A DNA stretch of 64,000 nucleotides from Rheinheimera sp. (GTDB lineage Bacteria; Pseudomonadota; Gammaproteobacteria; Enterobacterales; Alteromonadaceae). A program made the position numbers and the translations under genes. The stretch covers positions 868,001 through 932,000 of the forward strand of contig NZ_JAUYGV010000006.1 in NCBI RefSeq assembly GCF_030690345.1, written 5' to 3'. The notes under the pieces are model-generated. The model was not told where the DNA came from. It did no database searches and worked only from the letters and a program-made list of their open reading frames with translations. Below, piece after piece: positions 57,346-64,000 of the stretch (positions within the stretch are counted from its first letter, which is position 1; every line of letters begins with the position of its first letter).

Positions 57346-59559
57346 TTGCACATATATGCAGCCCGGACTCCAACTTTGGTAAATTATTTCAAACAGTTAA
57401 CCTTGCCATGGTTGATTGCGGTAGCTGCGATGGCGTTGGCAACGGGCCTGTGGTATCACTTTGAGACGCAAGGGCAACAGCGGGTGCAGATCCAGCAGTT
57501 TTCTGCCACCTTGCAATTGAGCGTAGGGGCTTTTGTTAATAATAAAGACCAGGAACTGCTCAGGGCACAGCTAAACCATATTCGTTACGCCAGTGCGATA
57601 CCACTGCATACTGTTGCAGTGTACAACCAGTCCGGCAGGTTGCTTGCGGCCACAGATTCCCCCCCTGTATTGCAGCATTTCAAGGCGGCATTGCCGGTAC
57701 GCAGTTTTTCGCTGCAGCAAGTTGAGCATCAGCTGTTAGCGCTGCAACCTTTGACACAGTTTGCCGCGCTGAATGATGGCGCATTGCGCCAACCGGACGC
57801 AGACAACAACTACTATTTGCTGCTGCTGTTTACACCGCAGACGCCTTACAGTGTTTGGTTAATTCCGGTAGCCATTGTTGGCATTATCGGTTGGATAATG
57901 TTGATGTTGATTCAGGGAACTTTGTCTCAGGCTGCGCAGCGCCTGCATACCGATATCAGCTTGTTGGTACACAAACTCAGCCAGTTAAAACAAGGCCAGT
58001 TGAATGCCCGGGTTGATGAAGAGCTGGTAGCAGAATTACTACCGCTGAAACAATCCGTTAATGACCTTGCTGCCCATCAGGCCGGGTTGCAGAGCAGCAC
58101 TCAGCAACAGTTAAAGCAGCAGCAACAGCTGGCGACACAAGCTCAGGCTATGGCGGCGCAATTACAACAGCAAAATAGCGCATGGCAACTTGAAGCGCAG
58201 ACACAAAGCCGCACGCAGCAGCGCCGGTTGATCAGCCTGCAACAGTTGCAACAGCAGTCCGGCGAACTGACAGAAGATGAGTTTAGCCGCGCACTGTCCG
58301 GCCAACTTACCCTGATGCAACTTGAGCTTAATGGCGAAAGTGCGCCGGCAACACCAATATTACTGACAGATTTTGTTGCCGCGCAGATACAGGATTGCCG
58401 GCAGTTGCTGACAAGCCGCGGCATAGAGCTGCAGTTGATAGAGGGCAGCAGTAATGCCGGCAGCCAGGTCCGGTTACCGTTGTTACCCTTATCGGCTCTA
58501 TTGCAGGCGATGGTGCAGCTGGGCAGCCGCAGCGAAGCCTGTTCAGAGCTTACGTTGGCCGTGCGTGTTGTACAGCAGGCATCCGGCCCGCTGTTACAAC
58601 TGAGTGTAACCAACAACGGCGAGGGCATATCGGCCAGGGTAAGACAACTGCTCAGCAGTAACGATATACAAACATTACAGTGGCACGAAAGTGATATTGG
58701 CATCTTAATTACACTGAAAAAACAACTGGGCGGGCAATTGTCGGTGCAATCGCTCGACGGTTTGGGCAGCACCGTAGCGTTCAATGTACCCTTAGCTGAG
58801 TTGACAGTGGTCAGTTACGCTAAGTTGCAACATGTGCTGCTGTTTGACGCCAACGCAGTGCTGCAGGCGGAGCGGACACAAGGTTTATCGGCTGTGGCGG
58901 CTAATGTCGCCGCTTGCAGCGACCTGTCTGAACTAACTCTGAAAAGCACGCAGTATGCCTATGAGCTGGTATTGCTGTTTTTACCAGAACCAGGCGAGCT
59001 TGCCGCCTGGCAGCAGCTGACAACTATGCTGGCCGGCCGTAGCAGGGTATTGTGTTACTGCGCTGTAGCCCATGTTGCTGTTTGGCGCGAAGCATTAAAT
59101 ATCGCCGTAGAGACCACACCTTTTTGTCTGGCAGCATTAAAAGCTATCAAAGATGACGCAGCGCCCCGGTCATATCCGCATTTACTGGTAGTAGACGATA
59201 ACCCGACCAACCTGGCCTATATCCGTGTGTTGATGAAAACACAACCGGTGCAGCTGAGCACTGTCAGCTGTGGCGCAGAAGCGTTAAAGCTGTGCCGCAG
59301 TGAACGTTTTGATGTGGTGCTGCTGGATATCCAGTTGCCGGATATTAAGGGCACAGAAGTGGCCATGCAACTGCGGCAACTGGCTGGTTACCAGCAGATC
59401 CCTATCCTCGCATTTACTGCGCATGCGTTGGAAGATGAAGTAGCGGCCTACTTACAGGCCGGGATGAATGACGTTATTTTTAAACCGCTGGAACCGGCCA
59501 AGCTGCAGCAAGTGCTGAGCTGGTGTTCATCAGTGCGTAAAACTGATGATCTCAGCTAA
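57346..59559 (+). CDS. Hybrid sensor with decayed kinase core and intact receiver
   Basis: A 737-residue membrane protein: helix at about 19-37, periplasmic domain of about 130 residues, helix at about 172-192, HAMP-like linker, long Gln-rich coiled coil (about 235-305), histidine-kinase-like region, receiver domain. No H-E/D-x-R phosphoacceptor is seen, the N-box lacks its asparagines (MVQLGSRSEA), and the G1 motif reads NNGEGI, not DxGxG. The receiver is complete: Asp617/618, phospho-site Asp661 (LLLDIQLP), FTA, and FKPLE. The layout recalls BarA/LuxQ. The start is uncertain: TTG 57346 or TTG 57376, neither with a good ribosome-binding site. Confidence 0.8.
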   Translation: MHIYAARTPTLVNYFKQLTLPWLIAVAAMALATGLWYHFETQGQQRVQIQQFSATLQLSVGAFVNNKDQELLRAQLNHIRYASAIPLHTVAVYNQSGRLLAATDSPPVLQHFKAALPVRSFSLQQVEHQLLALQPLTQFAALNDGALRQPDADNNYYLLLLFTPQTPYSVWLIPVAIVGIIGWIMLMLIQGTLSQAAQRLHTDISLLVHKLSQLKQGQLNARVDEELVAELLPLKQSVNDLAAHQAGLQSSTQQQLKQQQQLATQAQAMAAQLQQQNSAWQLEAQTQSRTQQRRLISLQQLQQQSGELTEDEFSRALSGQLTLMQLELNGESAPATPILLTDFVAAQIQDCRQLLTSRGIELQLIEGSSNAGSQVRLPLLPLSALLQAMVQLGSRSEACSELTLAVRVVQQASGPLLQLSVTNNGEGISARVRQLLSSNDIQTLQWHESDIGILITLKKQLGGQLSVQSLDGLGSTVAFNVPLAELTVVSYAKLQHVLLFDANAVLQAERTQGLSAVAANVAACSDLSELTLKSTQYAYELVLLFLPEPGELAAWQQLTTMLAGRSRVLCYCAVAHVAVWREALNIAVETTPFCLAALKAIKDDAAPRSYPHLLVVDDNPTNLAYIRVLMKTQPVQLSTVSCGAEALKLCRSERFDVVLLDIQLPDIKGTEVAMQLRQLAGYQQIPILAFTAHALEDEVAAYLQAGMNDVIFKPLEPAKLQQVLSWCSSVRKTDDLS

Positions 59560-60426
59560 CAGCTGCCTTAGCGCCTGTAAATACTGCTGGTTTGGTTGGC
59601 TTGTTAACAGCGGTAGTAATTCGGCGCCGCTTGCGGTGTATTTATAGTACTGCAGCACCACATCTTTACTGGTAATAGTGCCGTTAATACTCAACTGCTG
59701 ATATTGCCAGCTCAGGGCTTGCCCGGCAGGTAGCTCTCCGCTTTCTATCTCAGAATTGTGCAGTAAGCCAATATCCATCAGGCTGAGTATTTGCGGATAG
59801 GATAAACCAAACTGATTCAGATTCATCACCGCTTTACTGCGGCCGGTAAGCAAGCGCCACAGCGACGGTTTGCGGATATAGCCAAAATAAATCCGTGCAC
59901 TGGGGTCTTGTCTGGTACGGCAGCTTAAATTGGCGGCCTGCTGTAAAGCCAGCGCTTCTTTGTAGCTCATACGTTGTAAGGTGTGCAGAGTTTTTAGCGA
60001 GAATTTGCCCGGGCTGGCAATTTCACCAGCCAGAATTTTCGCCCAAAGTTGCTGCATGCTTTTATTGGAAATCTCCAGCACCAGTTGGCAAAATTGCTGA
60101 AACCAGTCCGGGTCGACATCAAGGTTGGATACCTGCTCAGGACAATAGTCCAGTGCCAGCGTCATAATACTTTCCAGGTTATGCTGTTGCCGCTCGCGCT
60201 GCATTTGCAAGCGGCGCTCGGCACGTTGCGCCAGGCTTAGTCCTGCTGTCGAGGCGGCAGCGCCGGAGCGGGCAGCCAGATGCTGGTGTTTGTCGTTAAA
60301 GTGGCCCTGGTCCGCGGCAACGCTGCTGTCCGGCGCGGCATCGGCTACATTCATGGCGGTACCAAGCTGTGTTTTGGCCAGTTGCCGCAGACGTTGCTGA
60401 CCACTTAGCGCATTAATTTTTGCCAT
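59530..60426 (-). CDS. TIGR03899-family protein
   Basis: A 298-residue cytoplasmic protein. The central part (NLESIMTLALDYCPEQV, VDPDWFQQFCQLVLEISNKSMQQLWAKILAGEIASPGKFS) is the typical block of TIGR03899/DUF2806 relatives, where 'WAKILAGE' is a mark. The N-terminal 75 residues are polar and likely disordered. No function known. Its 3' end overlaps the hybrid sensor gene by 30 bases on the opposite strand. Confidence 0.85.
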   Translation of the reverse strand: MAKINALSGQQRLRQLAKTQLGTAMNVADAAPDSSVAADQGHFNDKHQHLAARSGAAASTAGLSLAQRAERRLQMQRERQQHNLESIMTLALDYCPEQVSNLDVDPDWFQQFCQLVLEISNKSMQQLWAKILAGEIASPGKFSLKTLHTLQRMSYKEALALQQAANLSCRTRQDPSARIYFGYIRKPSLWRLLTGRSKAVMNLNQFGLSYPQILSLMDIGLLHNSEIESGELPAGQALSWQYQQLSINGTITSKDVVLQYYKYTASGAELLPLLTSQPNQQYLQALRQLLAEIISFTH

Positions 60427-60584
60427 TGCCCTGTACTGTATGTCACTGAATATTGCTTATCCTCGCATCTCACTAATTCGGCAGCAAGTAAGGTGTTACT
60501 TTTGGTGCAAAATAAAATCAGTGATAACTTACTCTTATGCAAATTAACCATGTATATTTAAACGGAATCATTAAATAAGGCTGA

Positions 60585-62810
60585 ATGATGGTATCGAAAG
60601 AAACAGATGAGGATTTTCTGTTTTTAGCAGAAGACGAACCTGAAATAGCAGGGCCGGAGCAAACACTGGGTGAGTGGCATCTGTTAATCGTCGACGATGA
60701 CGAAGAAATCCACACCGTGACTAAACTGGCGTTAAGTGATTTGACCGTGCTGGGCAAGCATCTGGTATTTCATCATGCTTATTCCGGCAAGGCCGCCGTA
60801 CAATTTTTGCGCCAACATCCGTACACTGCCCTGGTGTTGCTGGATGTGGTAATGGAATCTGACGATGCCGGTTTAAAAGTGGTGCAGCAAATTCGTGAAG
60901 AGCTGGGTATGGACGAGATACGCATTGTATTGCGTACCGGACAACCGGGCTATGCACCTGAAGAAAGCGTCATTAAAGAATATGACATCAATGACTACAA
61001 GACCAAAACTGAATTAACCCGCAGTAAATTGGTTACCTCTATTATCGCCTCGCTGCGTTCTTATCAGCAAATCCGCACTATTAACCAAAGCCGTCGCGGT
61101 TTGCAGAAAATTATTAATGCCGGCGCTAATTTGCTCGAGCAACATTCGCTGCATGAGTTCTCCGAAGGCGTAGTGACGCAAATCTCGTCTTTAATCGGCT
61201 TACATGCTGAGGGCGTGTTGTGCGCACAGATAGAAGATGACGGCAGCGCCAGTGATAATATCTATGTGCTGGGCGCGGCCGGACACTATGCGCCTTACAT
61301 AAAATGTCAGCTCGACCGGCTGGATAATCCGCGTATTGTGGCTCAGATCACTAAGTGTCTGCGCACTCGCCAGCACCTGTTTACCGATTTAGATACCGTA
61401 CTGTACCTGGGCAACGACACCCACAGTGCGGCGGTGTATATCGAAACTAACCGGCCCATTGAAGAGCTGGATCGCCAGTTGATAGAAGTATTTCTCAGCA
61501 ATATCTCTATAGGCTATGAAAACGTTACTTTATTTCAACAGCTTAAACATGCTGCCTATATAGACCCGTTAACCAAGACACCCAACCGCAACGAATTTAT
61601 TCAGATTTTGCAGGATACCAAGCGCTATGAAGCGGCCGGTAATGTTGCTGTGCTGATAGATATCGATCATTTTTCTGACGTGAATGATGGCTTGGGCCAG
61701 GATGTTGGCAACGAGCTGCTGATAGCCGTCACCTTCAGGCTGATTGAGCATTTTGGCGTGTCTTGTCAATTGGGCCGTATCGGTGCAGACGTGTTTGGGC
61801 TAGTGGGGCCGCATACGGAGTTAACGCCGGAGCGGTTACAAGCGGCGTTTAGTGAGCCGTTTCATGCTTCAGAGCACGCATTGCAAGTTAATGCTACTTT
61901 TGGCTTTTGCCGCCTGACAGATACCTCAGAGCAAGGCCTGACGATATTAAAGCATGTGTATATTGCGTTGAATAAAGCTAAAAAACATTTGGGACAGAAC
62001 TTCCAGTATTATCAGGCCGAGATGGAAGATGAAATGGCAGAGCGGCTGGCGATGCTGCGTATGCTACGACAAGATTTTGCCAACGACAAATTACAGCTGT
62101 GGTATCAGCCGCAGGTGTCGCTACAAGGCATGCAGGTTGTTGGCATGGAAGCGCTGTTGCGCTGGCCGCAGGGGCAGGGCCAGTTTGTATCACCGGCGGT
62201 ATTTATTCCGCTGGCGGAATACTCCGGTTTGATTGTTGAAATTGGTGATTGGGTGTTGGCGCAGGCATGTTTGCAAATTAAACAACTGGCTAAACAAGGC
62301 TTTGACGGCTTGCGTATCGCGGTTAACGTGTCGATGCCGCAATTTCGCAATGCTGGTTTTGTGCAGTCGGTTATCGACTGTGTTAACCATTATCAAATTA
62401 ATCCGCAGTTGCTCGAGCTGGAAATCACTGAATCGGTGGTAATGGACGAACCCAAAATCGTCATCGAAGCGCTGCAAAAGCTGAAAAGCTTTGGTATCAA
62501 AGTCGCGATTGATGATTTTGGTATCGGTTTTTCGTCACTAAGTTATTTACAACAGCTGCCGCTGGATCGGATTAAAGTGGACAGAGCCTTTATCCGTGAT
62601 ATTGATAAGGCGGCCGGTGAAGTGATTGCCGAGACCATTATCAGCCTGGGTAAACGCTTAAACCTGTCTACCATTGCCGAAGGGGTTGAAACCAAAGCGC
62701 AGGAGCAGGCCGTGTTGGCAATGGGCTGTGATGAGGTACAAGGCTTTATGTACGCCAAGCCTATGCCACCAACAGAGCTGTTGCTGTTCTTGCAACAGCA
62801 GAAAAAATAA
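60585..62810 (+). CDS. Response regulator: REC-DUF3369-degenerate GGDEF-EAL
   Basis: A 741-residue cytoplasmic protein. The receiver (about 31-155) has acidic residues 37-39 and phospho-site Asp87 in LLDVVME. DUF3369 (about 170-315) follows. The GGDEF motif reads GADVF at 400-404, so cyclase activity is probably lost. The EAL domain is intact, with EAL 522-524, NVSMPQF, LEITESV, DDFGIGFSSL and EGVET. It should break down cyclic-di-GMP on signal. No cognate kinase gene is adjacent except the decayed hybrid. AAGGCTGA precedes ATG 60585. Confidence 0.93.
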   Translation: MMVSKETDEDFLFLAEDEPEIAGPEQTLGEWHLLIVDDDEEIHTVTKLALSDLTVLGKHLVFHHAYSGKAAVQFLRQHPYTALVLLDVVMESDDAGLKVVQQIREELGMDEIRIVLRTGQPGYAPEESVIKEYDINDYKTKTELTRSKLVTSIIASLRSYQQIRTINQSRRGLQKIINAGANLLEQHSLHEFSEGVVTQISSLIGLHAEGVLCAQIEDDGSASDNIYVLGAAGHYAPYIKCQLDRLDNPRIVAQITKCLRTRQHLFTDLDTVLYLGNDTHSAAVYIETNRPIEELDRQLIEVFLSNISIGYENVTLFQQLKHAAYIDPLTKTPNRNEFIQILQDTKRYEAAGNVAVLIDIDHFSDVNDGLGQDVGNELLIAVTFRLIEHFGVSCQLGRIGADVFGLVGPHTELTPERLQAAFSEPFHASEHALQVNATFGFCRLTDTSEQGLTILKHVYIALNKAKKHLGQNFQYYQAEMEDEMAERLAMLRMLRQDFANDKLQLWYQPQVSLQGMQVVGMEALLRWPQGQGQFVSPAVFIPLAEYSGLIVEIGDWVLAQACLQIKQLAKQGFDGLRIAVNVSMPQFRNAGFVQSVIDCVNHYQINPQLLELEITESVVMDEPKIVIEALQKLKSFGIKVAIDDFGIGFSSLSYLQQLPLDRIKVDRAFIRDIDKAAGEVIAETIISLGKRLNLSTIAEGVETKAQEQAVLAMGCDEVQGFMYAKPMPPTELLLFLQQQKK

Positions 62811-62837
62811 AAAAACTGCCGTCAGGCAGTTTTTTTA
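62811..62837. terminator. Bidirectional terminator
   Basis: AAAAACTGCC pairs with GGCAGTTTTT around GTCA, with T runs on both strands. It starts directly after the stop codon of the EAL protein and serves yibQ from the other side. Confidence 0.88.
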
Positions 62838-62858
62838 TTTCACAGAAACCGCGTTAAT

Positions 62859-63665
62859 CTACTGTGGCGCTGATATGGCGGGTGCAGTATAGCCGGCCGC
62901 CACAACATCATGATTTTGCGGTAACAATTCAGAAATGCCTACTAATAACACGCCCTGTTTTTGCAGCTTAGGCAATTGCTGGCGTAAAAAGCGGTAGGTT
63001 TCCGGATAAGGGTGGGCAATGGCAATGGCGGTTTGCCGCTTGCGCGCAATACGCAGCAGTAAATCAAACTGTTTACCAATAGCCGTTTCAGTTTGCTCGT
63101 TATCCAAAAACACGTGCCGGCTCAGGTTGGTTACACCAAACTGACGCGCATATTTACCGGCCTTACTGCGTGACGTGGTCAGGCTGTCAACAAAGAACAG
63201 CTGCCGTTTACTCAGGTATTCCATGGTCCAGGCCATCGGCAGTTCCTGCTCGGTGTAAAAACTGCCCATATGATTATTAATACCAATAGCGTAAGGAATA
63301 TCGGCCAGCGCGGCTTGCAGGGTTTGCTGTACCTGCTGTTTGGTCATGTTTGCCGTCAGGGCGCCGGGACCTAATGCCTTGCCGTTACTAGCCTCCATCG
63401 GCATATGCAGCATGACATCTTTTTGTTGCTGAAAAGCCTGCCGCGCTGCACGCTGGCCATAAGGCGTGTGTGGTAACACCGCATAGGTAAGCGGGAAAGG
63501 TAAATCGACCAACTGCAGGTCCGCTTTTTGATAGCCAATATCGTCGATAATAATGGCAATACGCACGTCGGGAACGGCGGATTGCAGCCGGACACTAAAC
63601 ATAACAATTAACAGAATTAAGACTAGTCGCACGTTATTATTATTCTCTTTTTGCGCAGGGTGCAC
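62859..63665 (-). CDS. yibQ: Divergent polysaccharide deacetylase family protein YibQ
   Basis: A 268-residue exported protein with an N-terminal hydrophobic signal (VLILLIVMFSVRLQSA). RIAIIIDDIGYQKADLQLVDLPFPLTYAVLPHTPYG, DVMLHMPMEA, GINNHMGSFYT and FFVDSLTT are the divergent deacetylase (NodB-like) motifs, with the Asp-Asp and His residues present. No activity is proven for YibQ. It follows envC as in E. coli. Start is uncertain: GTG 63665 or GTG 63632, the latter nearer the usual signal start. Confidence 0.88.
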   Translation of the reverse strand: MHPAQKENNNNVRLVLILLIVMFSVRLQSAVPDVRIAIIIDDIGYQKADLQLVDLPFPLTYAVLPHTPYGQRAARQAFQQQKDVMLHMPMEASNGKALGPGALTANMTKQQVQQTLQAALADIPYAIGINNHMGSFYTEQELPMAWTMEYLSKRQLFFVDSLTTSRSKAGKYARQFGVTNLSRHVFLDNEQTETAIGKQFDLLLRIARKRQTAIAIAHPYPETYRFLRQQLPKLQKQGVLLVGISELLPQNHDVVAAGYTAPAISAPQ

Positions 63666-63722
63666 GGCACCGCAGTATGGTAAAAAGTATATGCGTATCT
63701 TTGCTGCATTACATCAAAATTC

Positions 63723-64000
63723 TTATGGCCGGGTTTGACTTAGCCATTGCAGCGGATTAACTGCTTCCCCCTTGTCACGGATCTCAAAATACAGCCCTGC
63801 CGCGGCCTGGCCACCGCTCATACCCGCCAGCGCGATGGTCTCTCCGGCGTTAATCCGCGCGCCGGGTTGTTTTAATAAATTTTGATTATGGCCGTATAAA
63901 CTCATAAAGCCGGCGCCATGGTCCAGTACAATGACCCAACCATAGCCTTTGAGCCAGTCGGCATAGATCACCTGGCCATCAGCAATCGCTTTTACCGCCT
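63723..64000 (-). CDS. envC: EnvC LytM-domain amidase activator, 3' end only
   Basis: The last 91 or so codons of EnvC; the frame is open to the window edge and continues beyond it. AIADGQVIYADWLKGYGWV, VLDHGAGFMSLYGHNQ and GLYFEIRDKGEAVNPLQWL are the C-terminal LytM (M23-like) blocks of EnvC, which activates septal amidases AmiA/AmiB in the periplasm and has lost its own zinc-site residues. The coiled-coil part would lie outside. yibQ follows 57 bases later. Confidence 0.93.
   Translation of the reverse strand, partial: AVKAIADGQVIYADWLKGYGWVIVLDHGAGFMSLYGHNQNLLKQPGARINAGETIALAGMSGGQAAAGLYFEIRDKGEAVNPLQWLSQTRP

Noticed and set aside
58143..58784. 213-codon reverse frame inside the hybrid sensor
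   Set aside because: Cys/Ser-rich shadow of a Gln/Leu-rich coding region.

Overview
The window reads as a stretch of chromosome from a gammaproteobacterium of the Alteromonadales type. A Rheinheimera/Alishewanella/Arsukibacterium-like organism is plausible, but that is inference from gene content, not a database result. The order pilMNOPQ-aroK-aroB-damX-dam-rpe-trpS with a divergent PBP1A gene, the pabA-argD pair, EnvC next to YibQ, and families such as DUF2970, DUF3802-like, DUF2333, TIGR03899, TIGR04219 and TorF-type porin all point there. Coding density is high. I recognise no tRNA, rRNA, CRISPR array, insertion sequence, prophage or integrase.

Layout, left to right. (1) 1-5328: arginine biosynthesis operon argC(partial)-argB-argF-argG-argH, closed by a strong terminator. 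(2) 5444-22100: an outer-membrane barrel gene, then an alpha-glucan/maltodextrin locus: 4-alpha-glucanotransferase (malQ), a short AraC-type DNA-binding protein, two large TonB-dependent receptors, a flavin-dependent halogenase-like gene, a degenerate HD-GYP-like protein and a lipoprotein pullulanase. The two receptor promoters share the same palindrome (core ATACGTAT) at the same position, and a related palindrome lies on the malQ side. (3) 22278-23537: RhlE-type DEAD-box helicase. (4) 23697-27710: a translationally coupled trio of PstS-like periplasmic protein, porin-like barrel and GGDEF-EAL membrane protein, convergent with a Tat-exported PhoX phosphatase. (5) 29942-45910: elaA, mrcA, pilMNOPQ, aroK, aroB, damX, dam, a small reverse-strand group (DUF2970 protein, small hypothetical protein, TorF-like porin), rpe, trpS and pabA. 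(6) 45994-51717: HDOD protein, then argD/astC, astA, astD and a DUF3802-like protein. (7) 51800-54081: OsmC-like protein, speD, dusA. (8) 54253-57254: four very small envelope-protein genes ending in PspC, behind a sigma-54-like promoter, then a PCuAC copper chaperone, a DUF2333 protein and a TIGR04219 barrel. (9) 57346-62810: a hybrid sensor whose kinase core has decayed, a TIGR03899 protein, and a response regulator with DUF3369, degenerate GGDEF and intact EAL domains. (10) 62859-64000: yibQ and the 3' end of envC.

How the parts fit. Segment 2 would import malto-oligosaccharides through the receptors, debranch alpha-glucan at the outer membrane and process the products inside the cell. Segments 1 and 6 make and break down arginine and share one transaminase gene. 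Several proteins relate to cyclic-di-GMP or are decayed signalling proteins. The least explained parts are the small-protein PspC operon, the PstS-like/porin/GGDEF-EAL trio beside PhoX, the halogenase in the glucan locus, and the pseudokinase hybrid.
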